Positions 36,014 to 47,200 of a stretch of 64,000 bases of DNA are shown here, piece after piece. Both the position numbers and the translations under genes were made by a program. The DNA comes from Spinacia oleracea (Eukaryota; Streptophyta; Magnoliopsida; Caryophyllales; Amaranthaceae). Under the pieces are notes generated by a model. That model was not told the DNA's origin, searched no databases, and worked only from the letters and a program-made list of their open reading frames with translations. The stretch's first letter is position 1. Every line of letters begins with the position of its first letter. Location: assembly GCF_020520425.1 (NCBI RefSeq), contig NC_079488.1:86161285-86225284 (forward strand), written 5' to 3'.

Positions 36014-37260
36014 CGCGTTCCTTGATGGCTATCACGGGCAGGTATTCAGGGGCCCTGCATTATTGTTGTGGAGTAGGAGACACATTAGTTTGTTTCGTGA
36101 GTCGTTTTTTTAGACATTCTATGACTACCCTTAAGTCGGACTAGTATATTTGGACCGCTACGTGTGCACTTTGAACTCTTTATATTTTCGAAAATCTTTG
36201 CCCGTGTGAAATTCATAATTATTTGCACGGTCTACTTTTAGTGCCGAGCATTTTCGTCGTAGGAGGCCTAACAACGACATAAAGAGTTATTTTTTTTTTT
36301 TTTCACGAGTCGCTTTTGAAATCGAGTGCTTTTCTTACGCCTCGTAGCAATTCTTTTTACGAACATTTTTTGTGCTACGTATTTTCCTTTTGCGCGGGAA
36401 CCGAGGCTGCTGCGCCTGACCAGAAGGCCAAGCAGCAACTTCAGCACCCAGCGTCGGGCGTGAGAAATTCTGGCGCCCAGCCAGGGGCGCTGAAAATGCG
36501 TCCCTGACTGGTGCTCGATTTCTGTTTGCGTATATTTTTTTGTTTATGCGACTTCGATTTGCATGCTTGCCTAATAACGTCCTTTACGCGTTGCAGCGTT
36601 TGTGGGATTCGTTACAGGCCATTCCGAGCGTCGCTTATTTTTGTGGCGATCATTCGGGTTTGCGGAACACGTATTTCGGTATAACTCTCTGGCAAATTAG
36701 TTTATGAATGTTTGGGCAACTTTTAAGGTCGTTGGTTTTCTAGGATAGTTTGTCACACACAATCACATATTTCGCTACACATAACTAACATTCATCATGA
36801 GGCGATAATAACATGTCATGTAGTTTATGATAAGCTTCTATGGGTAGTTATCTGCGCCTGGCTTGGTACCGCTTCTATCGTAGATCCAACACATGCCCCG
36901 GTCGAGGTAGTGTCTTCAAAAGACGAATTTCGCTCAAGAGGCCAACCCGCAAGTGCAAGCCAAGGGGGCATGCAGGCAAGAGGGACATAATGAGTGAGCG
37001 ATTGGGTTCGGGATAGGTGAACTACCTGCACAAGTACCGAGTGGGCAACATGCGCGGCGTATGCACCCCCCTATTGGCGGAAAAAGGTATCCTTAGTCCC
37101 AACTCCTGAGGAGCCGAGATTCGTTATGCGGTTCTGCCCGTTCACATTAATATGCTGATTTTCAGGTCGTCCCAACTTGATGGGGAAATAAACGCGGGGT
37201 AGGATCGTTTCACCCTTCGGCTATTTTGATTACCTACAAGCACGAGTATTTCCTTCACTA
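36014..37260 (-). other. Tat leader, copy B (no gag)
   Basis: It is the same 1.25-kb leader as in copy A, between the primer-binding site (37261-37278) and pol. No gag, zinc knuckle or protease is found. The palindromic motif lies at 36440-36496. Confidence 0.8.
36440..36496. repeat. GC palindromic motif, leader position, copy B
   Basis: It has the same layout as 24819-24875, with one CGCCC to CACCC change in the first half. Confidence 0.75.
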
Positions 37261-37278
37261 TCCCCAGTGGAGTCGCCA
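37261..37278 (-). promoter_or_regulatory. Tat primer-binding site, copy B
   Basis: It is identical to copy A: TGGCGACTCCACTGGGGA on the minus strand, one base inside the 5' LTR end. Confidence 0.7.
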
Positions 37279-37279
37279 C

Positions 37280-38722
37280 TGTGAGGGGGTCGAAAAAGCA
37301 CGAGGCTAATGCGTGACCTCGTCCCTCGTGGGTGTGACGATTCTTTTTATTCAATCAAGTGTAATTGGATTTCCTGTGAGTATACACCCAATTGACTAGT
37401 AATGTAGGAGTCGCCATTCAGTTTTTAACGACAATGAGAAAAACTGACAAAACCCGGTTATCATGACATAAAGGGAGTGCAATTATGTTTGACCACGACG
37501 GCCGTAGGTTCCCTTGTGATCCCTGGTGTGGGGATCTCTCAACATACACCCGCAAGGTAGAGATTGAGGATTCGGGGGACTGTAACTACCGAGAGGAGTA
37601 CTCGCTCTTCGATAACTCCAGAGGCAGGATATCCTTACTAGCTCAGCATAAATAATTGAAGGGACATACGTTAACTATTAAACTAATCTGAGTTGATTTT
37701 AGCAATATGCAACATATAATACTAGATCGATCGTGATTATCTGATTTAAATAGCATTAAGGGACCTAGCATGATAATCCAATTTCCCAAAAATATTATAT
37801 TTGTTAGGCGTGATAGAACAATCAGATTTAGTTAGTTTAACAGTTCATAAAAAGGGCGAGGAAAGCAATTAAATCATCGAAAAGGGACACATTACGACGC
37901 ACCCTTGAGAGGCGCGTCACGGTTCTCAGAAAACTAACCACTTTGACTTTGCTATTTCTCCTTTTTATTTAACGAATCTCAAATTACGGGACAGGATACG
38001 TTCTGTTCGATTTATGGATCGATTGCGACAGAACGCGTGAACAATTTCGCAGCGTGAGGCTTAGGCTAAGGGTTGGAGTCAATACTCAGAATATGAAATG
38101 TGTGTGTGTTCCTTTCACGTCGAATTTGGGACTGTATTTATAGGGAAGAGTTCGTGGAAAGATAGAATTGCAGAGTTCTAATCCACAAAGAATTAGGAAA
38201 AAACACGTACCTAGGTATTTTCAGCGCCGGGGCCTGGGCGCCGAAGATTTCGGCGCCCAGAGCCAGGCGTTGAAAATAGGGACTGGGCTGTTTTCTTAGT
38301 AAGATTCGGATTTCTGAAATCCGTAGTGTTTGAGACTTAATCGAGTTTTTTAGTGCGTATCAATTTCATGACGGAATGCGTCTGGGCCCGTTACGAACTC
38401 TAGGCTCGTTAGGATTTTAATTAATACGTAACTCTTATTTCCGAATCATATTAGGAATAGGATTCTCGCAATTTTCTATCTCATTTAGGATTTACGTTGG
38501 AGTGCAACACCTAATTCTGACAGGTTTCTATCTTTTATGACTTGCCACTTTTAGAAGCTACTCTTTACGGTAGTTACTATTTTTAGCAGGTTTCCATAAA
38601 TAGCAGGTTTCGGGTGAAATGAAAAGGGGAATTGAGATTCGTTATTTTGTGTCAAGTGGAGATTTATATTTTCATCATCGAACCTTCCCTTTCGGGAATG
38701 GGGACAAAAGTAGGTGTCTACA
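37280..38722 (-). repeat. Tat LTR, copy B (5' LTR of the full element)
   Basis: It has the same TGTAGACACC...CCTCACA ends and the same 1443-bp length as the LTR at 25659-27101. Beyond it, at 38723 and up, lies more internal sequence (polypurine tract, tandem repeat) rather than host DNA, which shows the tandem arrangement. Confidence 0.9.
38218..38276. repeat. GC palindromic motif, LTR position, copy B
   Basis: It matches 26597-26655, with CGCCCAG changed to CGCCGGG in the first half. Confidence 0.8.
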
Positions 38723-39244
38723 GTTAGCCCCCACTTTGACTGAGTCTTGGAGTAAGACGATGGTCAAAGTATTAGACGGAGTGCGTCACACAAGCCATGG
38801 TGTATGTGACCTGTTTTGCGAGGGTCTCACGAGCCCCCGAGTGATAACATTTGACTTAAGGGTCATCACTTTGAAATGTCGACATATCCCTCACGTGTCA
38901 TTGGGATTTGTCAACTGATAGTATAGAAACTTCCTCACTTTGTCATTGAAAGGATCTAAAGGTGCGTAGAAACTCCCTCACTTTGTCGTTGGGAGTAGCT
39001 ACAGATGTTTTCGAAATCAAAACTATAAAGTGTAATTGGGCCTGGCCAAGCCCAACCACGAGGTAAAAATGTTTTTAAAGATTCTCATTTTCAGGGCTAA
39101 TTAAACGAGAAAACCCCCTTGTTTTTATGGGACGTAAAACGAAGGAAAATCCAGCACATCGCTCTTTTTTTGGAAAAAACGGAAAACCAATCCTTTTAAT
39201 TTTTGGAAAAAGGAAAACCAGAAAAAGTTATCGCTGCAGCGACT

Positions 39245-39644
39245 AAGGACCTACGTGACTTGTGACGTAAACCCCGCCGGCTAAATATGGCGAGCCTGCC
39301 CGCTAAGGGTGGACACCCCGTCCGAAAAAGTGGACGAATCTTGTTTTTGAAATTTGGAAATAAGGACCTACGCGGCTTGTGACGTAGACCCCGCCGGCTA
39401 AAGATGGCGAGCCTGTCCGCTAAGGGTGGGCACCCCGTCCGATAGAAGTGGACGAATCTATTTTGAAATTTGTTTTGTGTTTTTTTTTTTTTAAATAAGG
39501 ACCTACGTGGTTTGCGCCGTAGACCCCGCCGGCTGAAGATGGCGAGCCTGTTTCATTTTGTTTTTTGAAGATTCTATTTTTCGAAAACTGAGGACCTGCG
39601 CGGCTAGTGACGCAGACCCCGCCCGCTGAGGGTGGGCGAGCCCA
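39245..39644. repeat. Tandem repeat near the Tat 3' end, copy B
   Basis: Four units, at about 39245, 39362, 39497 and 39590, correspond one-to-one to the copy A array. Differences lie mostly in the T-rich linkers. Confidence 0.9.
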
Positions 39645-39874
39645 TTTTGAATTTCTTATTTTGCCTATGTAGAAGGGCTTTTGTGATTACAACCTGTTGG
39701 TGGGCCGCAATAGTTCCTGATCAGGTGTGTCCTATAAGTGGGTCCACACCGTGTATATTTTTAACGATATTGCAAAATACCGTTCTTGGGAAAGAAATAT
39801 CAAGATAACAGATATTTTACAAAAAATAGGGGATTGCGCGTGCCCGACAGCGAATATTCGCTGTCTGGGAAGCA

Positions 39875-39933
39875 TTTTCAGCGCCCAGCTCTGGGCGCGA
39901 GAATTTCTAACGCCCAGAGCTGGGCGTTGAAAA
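39875..39933. repeat. GC palindromic motif, 3' internal position, copy B
   Basis: It is the best palindrome of the set: CGCCCAGCTCTGGGCG and CGCCCAGAGCTGGGCG, flanked by TTTTCAG and TTGAAAA. Confidence 0.85.
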
Positions 39934-40450
39934 CGCGAAGGGGAGACGCGTCTTTAAATTCGCGGACCGTCTCCTTCCTTTCCCATTTCCACCATTTTCG
40001 CTCAAGCTCCTCATCTCTTTCAACTGATTTCTTACTCGTTTCTTCACTTTTTCTTTACGAATTCTACTCCAAATCACTTCCTAATCTTCCCAATGTAAGT
40101 AATTTTCAGTAATTTTGAGCTTTTTTGTCAATTTCAGTATTTTTGTCAAGTATTTTTATGCATGAAATTGATTTGGGGGTTTTTGATTTTGTGCCCCTTT
40201 CCTTCAATTAGATAGTTGGAAATGTTCCTCATAACATGTTAATTAGTTTGCGCATGTTAATTTTCGCAAGTATGTTGATTCTTGTTGAATTTGGGCATTT
40301 TCATGCTAGCCCCCAAGTATACCTACGACTCTAGTGTTTTCTTGCAATGTAGGTGTTCTTGGTATATTGCTCGCGTTCCTCATAATTCATGAATGACAAA
40401 TTATGGAAGAATTTTCATTTTGTTGGAGTTAATTAAAAATTTTGTTGGAG

Positions 40451-40745
40451 TCGATATCTAGACCAGTTATAATTTGGACATATCGATTCTGATCTGGACA
40501 TGATCTGTACAAATCGATTTTGATACGAACATATTGGTTATGTAAGGATCGGTTCTGATGTAGACAAGATCTTTGCAGATTTGAACATGATCTGTACATA
40601 TCAATTATGATTTGGATATTATTTGATCCTATCAATTCTGGTCTGGATATATAATGGTTCTGATCTATAAAAATCAGTTCTGATATGGAAATGACCTGAT
40701 CATATCGTTTCTGATCTAAACTTAATGGTTTTAATTTGGACATGA
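40451..40745. repeat. Degenerate minisatellite of GATCTGGACATGATCTG-type units
   Basis: Irregular repeats of TTCTGATCTGGACATGATCT-like words of about 20-40 nt begin directly after the end of the Tat array. They give a meaningless minus-strand frame (40429-40743). Related TCTGATCTGG words recur at 41981-42119. Confidence 0.7.
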
Positions 40746-40849
40746 TGAATTTGAATGTTTTGTTAATGTTTTTTTATGCCTTAAACAATAGATTTTAATT
40801 GCACCGACAACAACATTATTTTTTATTAAAACAATAATATTAATAAAAT

Positions 40850-40975
40850 ATTAAATATAATAACAATGATATAAACATATACCAATAATAATAATAATAA
40901 TAAAATAATAATAATAATAAAATAATAAAAATAATAAATTAATAATAATAATTATTATTATTATTATAATAATAA
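40850..40975. repeat. (AAT)n microsatellite
   Basis: AAT/ATT triplet runs are interrupted at 40976 by the Helitron and continue after it at 41660. Confidence 0.85.
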
Positions 40976-41035
<60 letters not shown>

Positions 41036-41659
41036 GAGGCATATTTGCTGAACTATTAGAGCGCCACCTAGGATTACTAATGGTTTCAGCCAATGAAAAA
41101 TAAGATTTCTAATTTATTTTTGAATTAAAAAAATCGAGTGCCACGTAGATAATTAATTAGGTGCCACGTAGATATTTAAATTAATTAATTAATTACTAAT
41201 ATATACAATTCCATCCAAAATCAAACGCTCTAATAATTAAAAAATAAATCTAAAATAAAATTCATCCAAAATCAAACACTAATCTAAAATAAAATTCAAT
41301 CCAAAATCAAACATTAATCCAATATTAGGGCGCCACGTAGGAAATCTAATGGTTTCGGCCAATGAAAAATAGGACTTCAAAATTATTTTTGAATTAAAAA
41401 GTCGAATGCAACATAGACAAATAATTAAGTGCCACGTAGATATTTGTATTAATTAATATAATTATTAATATTTCTTATATACATTTTCATCCAAAATCAA
41501 ACACTATAATAGTTAAAAAATAAATCTAAAATGAAATTCAATCAAAAATAAAAAAACCAATATAATCTAATATAAATATAGCAGTTGATATATATATAGG
41601 AGTTTTATTTTAACGTAACAATTTAATAAAAACCGTGCATCGCACGGGCTAAAATCTAG
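40976..41659 (+). mobile_element. Non-autonomous Helitron in a microsatellite
   Basis: The 5' end is TCTAATATATATATA and the 3' end is CCGTGCATCGCACGGG (hairpin) followed by CTAAAATCTAG. It lies exactly between A and T of an (AAT)n tract: AATAA before, TAATAATAAT after. The interior has repeated CGCCACGTAG and TCCAAAATCAAAC words and no Rep/helicase gene. A diverged relative lies at 60560-61474. Confidence 0.9.
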
Positions 41660-41677
41660 TAATAATAATAATAATAA

Positions 41678-41897
41678 CATATACAAGCTCTAATTCTTTG
41701 GGGGAGCTGGATAAGGATGTTGTTGCGTTGCTGAAGCGGATTCAGAAGTTTTCTAGGACGCAGGACATTGGGGCTCGTGCTGCTGCTCATATTTTCACTA
41801 GGATAGGCTTTGCATAGCCAGGGGAGTGGGGCCCCAGATTGTATCTCGGCTTCCCACTAATTATTTGTAAAATATTTGACTTTGTTAGCATTTGATT

Positions 41898-41980
<83 letters not shown>
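41678..41980 (+). mobile_element. Possible LINE 3' fragment with (TAA)n tail
   Basis: A 220-bp unique segment with a short open frame (GELDKDVVALLKRIQKF) is followed by TTTGATTTATAATAAT and a long (AAT)n run to 41980. Some plant LINEs end in TAA repeats. The reading frame is not a recognised domain, so the call is tentative. Confidence 0.35.
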
Positions 41981-41981
<1 letters not shown>

Positions 41982-42171
41982 CTGGTCTGGTCTGATATGA
42001 TATGATCTGGTCTGATCTGATCTGATCTGGTCTGGTCTGGTCTGGTCTGGTCTGGTCTGATCTGAACTTATTTTTTCTGATCTGATCTGATCTGGTCTGG
42101 TATGATCTGATCTGATTAAATCTGAAATAAGTAATAAGGTCCTGAAATAAGGTGAACTAAATAGGGCCTAA
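41981..42171. repeat. TCTGG/TCTGA pentamer array and inverted-repeat element end
   Basis: Pentamers TCTGG, TCTGA and TATGA are arrayed to 42119. Then CCTGAAATAAGGTGAACTAA and ATAGGGCCTA follow, resembling in inverse the ends of the element at 1894-3236. It looks like the right end of a similar AT-rich element whose left end was lost at the Tat junction (inference). Confidence 0.5.
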
Positions 42172-43298
42172 ATCACTAATTCAGTTGGCGATGTAACGCT
42201 GAATCATATAAAATATTAAAACGATTTTATTGATAACATGAACGGTAAATTGAGAATTATTAAAAAAAAATAGGGCATATTTTGAAAATTTTGACAAATC
42301 TATACCTAGTAGTATTTAAAAAAGATAACCAATCTTCCTAAGATGACACTTGTATTAAATCTAACAAATCTGTAACTTTACAAGTGTCTCATACTCCCAT
42401 CTATTACTCTCATGTACTTCATATTCCCCATCCTTCATCTTCCTCATCCTTCACCTTCTCATTAATTCTCCAACCTTAATTATTTTTAATGTCAATTTAA
42501 TTCAATTATCAAATCATTTCTCCTTTTTCCTGTAGCATTCATTCAAAAATTTAACCATCTTCCACTAACAGACTTTCTGACTGATCCATTTTAAAACGGT
42601 AAGAGTTTGTAGGGTATTTTAATTGTACCCTGCAGGAATTCAAGTTGTAGTACCACCTCCCTTTTCTCTCTCTCTATCTCTCTCTCTCTTTCTAAGCAAG
42701 TTGTTCTTGATTTTTCTTGCTTAGTAATGCAATTCAATTTGCAGATAAGGATAATTTTAATGTACGGTTTCCATGCAAATAATTAAAGGTGGGGTTTGAG
42801 ACTTTTAGGTGGATTTTAGTTGCATATTTTTGTTATTCTTATGGAACTTACAATTAGTTTTAGTTCTCCTATAAGAAAATTTTTGTCAGTACAATTTAAT
42901 AATTAGAAGTTTTGTCAGTAGTTCAATAGTTAGAATTTTTGTCAGTATAGTTCAATAGTTACAACTTTTGCCAGTATAGTTTAATAGTTAGAATTTGTTA
43001 ATTAAGTCTTCAATTTCCTTAATTGGATAACATGAGTATAGTGGTAAATCTTAACATTTGGTGAAAATAGAAGGTTTTCTCTATCTCCATCTTTCTTTGA
43101 TGATTATTGCCAGAGTTGAGTTATTTTTCATCCTGCAAGTTCTTACCTTGCCAATTATAACTTAAAGGGTATGACTTTTACCCAAACCTACATATGTCAA
43201 TTTTTTTTTTTTGTTTATGTTTCCTATCTCGATCTACATCTCCCCGTACTTTCAGGATCAAAATGTAAATACAGTCCAAACAAAACTAAATACAAACA
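42172..43298. other. Upstream intergenic DNA of BUB3
   Basis: No gene is seen. A CT-rich microsatellite (TCTCTCTCTATCTCTCTCTC) lies at about 42665-42692, and short AGTTCAATAGTTAGAA repeats at 42893-42990. Confidence 0.5.
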
Positions 43299-43306
43299 CT
43301 CACCAA

Positions 43307-43877
43307 TAGACCTGTCAAACGGGTCGGTCGGGTCCGATTGTAAAAAATTATTTTCGGGTTCGGGTTAGATCGGGTCGGTCACTTTCGGGTTCGGGTTTAC
43401 AAATGCTTGTTCAAGACCCAGAACTTTCGGGTTCGGGTCGACCCAACGGGTTGAGAGATTTTAAAACGCGCATTATATTTTCATTAATTTAGGTGATAAA
43501 TATACAAAATATGGGCACAAATTAACAAATTTTCCTACATAAGTTTATATTTAGTCAAATTCAACCATAAAATGACGTATAGTTCAAATTAAAATCATAT
43601 TACACACAATAATAGTAAAAACAGCGTGTTTATTATGCTTAAATTTTCTCATAATCGCATTTATTACTATAAATACAACGATTTTCAATCGGTCGGGTCC
43701 AAAACGGGTTCGGTCGGGTTTTGACCCATTACTTTTCGGGTTGCTCGGGTTCGGATAAAATCGGGTTACGGGTCACAAAATCTTGTTCAGGACCCAGTAT
43801 TTTCGGGTCGGATTCTGATCGGTTTTCGGGTCGGGTTCTGATCGGTTTTCGGGTCGGGTCGATTTTTGACAGGTCTA
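43307..43877. mobile_element. hAT-type MITE
   Basis: Its inverted ends are TAGACCTGTCAAACGGGTC and TTTTTGACAGGTCTA, with a perfect 8-bp duplication CTCACCAA (43299-43306 and 43878-43885), the hAT target size. Both sub-terminal parts carry many GGGTCGGGT/CGGGTTCGGGT words on an AT-rich core. It is 571 bp and non-coding. Confidence 0.9.
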
Positions 43878-43939
43878 CTCACCAACCATCCAAATATTAA
43901 AAAGGTAAGACACATATAAGATGTCCTATATCCTAAGAA

Positions 43940-43966
43940 TAGCCCGTGCACGGGTCAGACGACTAG
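43940..43966 (+). mobile_element. Helitron 3' terminus upstream of BUB3
   Basis: The hairpin GCCCGTGCACGGGT is followed by CAGACGACTAG and a host T. It lies 257 bp before the BUB3 start codon. The 5' end of this Helitron was not located; the hAT MITE may lie inside it. Confidence 0.65.
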
Positions 43967-44223
43967 TTTAAACAATATAATCGCCAGTACAAAGGCCCAC
44001 TTGAAAATATTTGAATCAAATTTTGAATTTGAATCCCATTACCTCCATCCTCGTCATCCCCACACGGCCACACCCCATCTCAACTCAAAACAAAGTTTAA
44101 AGAAAAAAAAAAACAAACAGAAACACTCTTCTCTCTCTCCTCCGTTAACTTTCATTCAAAAATCAAAACCCTGCCCCTCTCTTTAAACCCCCGCTCTCTC
44201 CCTCTCCTCGCCGGGGATCCCAA

Positions 44224-47200
44224 ATGACGGCGGTAGCGGTGGCGCCGCCTATAGTCGGCAAAGAACTCTCCAACCCTCCCACCGACGGAATAACAAACCT
44301 CCGATTCTCCAATCACAGTGATCACCTCCTCGTTTCTTCTTGGGACAAGGTTTCCATCTTTTCAGCTCACCGTTTCTGCATCCTTTCTCTCTATTTTCTT
44401 CACTTCAACAAAATTTTTTACTCAATTTTTGGGTTTTTTGTTTTGTTTTGTTGTTACATAGACTGTTCGATTATATGATGCGAGCGCAAATGTGCTTTTA
44501 GGGGAGTTTAAACATGGTGGCCCCGTCCTCGATTGTTGCTTCCATGACGAATCCTCCGGTTTCAGCGCCAGCGGTGACGCCACTGTTCGGCGGTGTGTTT
44601 TTCTATTTCGAATATTTTTTGTGTTTTTCTGATATTGTTGGATTCTTTTTGGATTTAATTCTAGTGTTCAAGGTTATGGTATTGTAATTAAGGAATGATT
44701 GGTTTAATATGGAAACCGTTTTTGTTTTTGTATCGTTTTATTTCTGTTTTTGGGTGTTTGGTCAATTAAAGTGTTGTGTGAAGTGGGGTATGTGGAATTG
44801 TGTGCTCGAACGGAAAATTGGGTACTTTTTAGCTGTTTGATTTGGGGTTTCCATCCGATGTTTTTTAAATAAAGTTTTGGAGGTGATGAAATGGAAGCTT
44901 TAGGTAATGAAATGCTTCTTATGGAAACTGTTTGCTTGTTGGTTCATTCCATGATTAGGGATTTGGGTGTTTGTCATTTAATTCTAGTTTGGAGTGCACC
45001 AGGAATGTGGCTTGACTGGATACTGGGGTTTTCTTAATTTCCCGTTTGAGATTATATAAGCATGTATATAAAGTGATTACCTGGAATCTTATAGAGTTCA
45101 TTTGTCAGTATTGGTATGCAATTGGTGTTTTGTTGCTGTCAAGTTAGGACAATAATGCATTTCTTCTCTTTCCTTTCCTGCAGTCTTGCCATTCATTGTG
45201 TCAGGTTTATAGTTCTGCATTTTTAAGGGTGTTTTTAAACTCTGTTGTGCGATTGTTTGTTGCTCACTTTTTTTGGTGCTTGGTTTACCATGATTTTACC
45301 TTTCAATCATTAGAAAGAGTGCAGGCTCCATTTGAATATTTTGGTTGCTGTGGATAGTGTTGAGTTGCTGAGACTTGAGAGTATATTTAGTAATACTCTT
45401 TCTTAAATCTTGACTAGTGTGAGTAAATGGCTAGGTTTACTTGCTAGTTCATAATGTTCACTCTACTTGCCCCAGTCACGTATTCAATAGTTTGTATCCT
45501 TATTTTCCTATAGACAAGGGGAAACGGAAGTTTAAAGTAGAATTGGACAATTGGACTGATGTGGAATATTTATGTTTGGTTTTCAGGCTGGTTTTTAACT
45601 ATGGAAAAGAGGATGTGTTGGGAAAGCATGAAGCACATGTACGTTGTGTGGAGTACTCTTATACAACAGGTATGCTGAAATGTGATAATAGTTCAGACAA
45701 CTTCCCATTGTTTATTCTCTTGCTAGTAAGCAATCATGTAAAGAAACCTTCTGGAATAGTTCGAAGTTTTCAACTTAAATGACCATGAGCTGGGTTGTAT
45801 CCAAGATTCCAAGTAACTGGATTTTTTGAGCTTCTTGGTGAGGATGTTGCACACTTAGTAATGGTTCTTGGCTCAGCAGACTAGGTTTCAACGTAGGGCT
45901 GAGTTTAATGGAGTCATGGACTCATGATTTGTCAGCAGTTAACATTGAATGCCGCTCTGTATGGGTCCTTAAGTGAGTAAGATTTGGTGGTGTTTTGATA
46001 GAACAAAGAAATATAGCTTAATGGTGTGTTGTAATCTATTTTAGTTTAGTTATTGGTATCAGTTACCACAGGCCTAAAAATGAAATATTACATAATGGCC
46101 ACTTTGTTAAAAAACTTGGCTTGATTGCTCTGAATCTATAAAGTTATTTAGCTCTTATTTGAGTCATAACAGAACATTGTGTTTGCATTTAGTAACTTGA
46201 AACCGTATGTTGACTGGGGATGAGAAATTGATTTCTTTTGGAGTAATGGAGATTTTCAAAGTTGATGCCAGAACATTTTACTTGTGTTTCATTGGCAATT
46301 CATTTCTCTATTTTCTGTTGGAGCTTGTGCTATTAACTGACTTCAACTTTGCAATATTTCAGGGCAATTAATATCTGGTAGTTGGGATAAAACAATCAAG
46401 TGTTGGGATCCCAGAGGTGCAAGTGGGCAGGAGCGTACACTAGTTGGAACTTATGCTCAACCAGAACGTGTTTATTCCATGTCTCTTGTTGGTCACAGAT
46501 TAGTAGTAGCAACTGCAGGCAGACATGTGAATGTCTATGATTTGCGAAATATGTCTCAACCGGAACAGCGGAGGGAGTCTTCATTGAAATATCAGACTAG
46601 ATGTGTGCGGTGTTACCCCAATGGAACAGGTAAGGACAAGATACTATATGTTAATTTACTTGTAATACTTGTAATGCAGAACTTTGATTTGAGTTTTAAA
46701 TAAAAACTAGTGAAAATATGTGGGTATAAGAGTTGATGACTAGTCCTCAAGTTAATGATGCTGGAATTAGATGAGATCATATCCTCATCTCCAGTACACC
46801 TGATTTGCACAGAAGAAATTGTAATTGATCAATTAGTTAAAATGATATGGTAAATCAAGTTTCTAACTTGTGTTGATCGTCCAATGACCTGGAGAACCTA
46901 AGAGTTGATAATTAAGCTAGTCTTATAAGTTATAAGCATGGTTCTAAAACTAGGATGTGGTTCTGATCTCGGTAATGGCTGTGGAACCAATTTCGTGGGC
47001 AATGCGGATGGTTAGTGGCTGTTGAGGCCACATATTTCCGTCACGATAAGCTCAATTTTTTTTAAGCGATCGTGATGCGGATGATACTTAATACCATGCT
47101 TATAAGTAATCAAATGTTTACATGGAATAGTGAGTAATTAGAGTTGCTAAAATATAAAGTTTATATCTTGAGGCTATTGATTTCAAGGTAATATTACTTT

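Larger units (their letters stand above)
21434..40440 (-). mobile_element. Tandem array of a Tat/Ogre-like Ty3/Gypsy element
   Basis: The sequence 21434-28818 recurs at 33061-40440 with an offset of 11621-11627 bp. The repeating unit is one 1443-bp LTR plus a 10178-bp internal region, all on the minus strand. The order from high to low coordinates is: partial internal 3' part (40440-38723), LTR, full internal region (37279-27102), LTR, then the 5' part of another internal region (25658-21434). There are no LTRs at the outer ends, so the array is truncated on both sides. Pol has RT, two RNase H-like parts and integrase. No gag or protease is recognisable. An antisense PMD gene lies between integrase and the 3' LTR. 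Confidence 0.9.

Noticed and set aside
24819..39933. Reading the 55-nt motif as a conserved peptide (RPALG...AQSWALK-type frames)
   Set aside because: The shared frame follows from the identical 55-nt length. The palindromic pairing is the simpler explanation, and the frames are not part of any longer conserved protein.
40981..42120. Possible CRISPR-like or centromeric satellite array
   Set aside because: The repeats are simple AT, AAT and TCTGR microsatellites without unique spacers, in a plant nuclear context.
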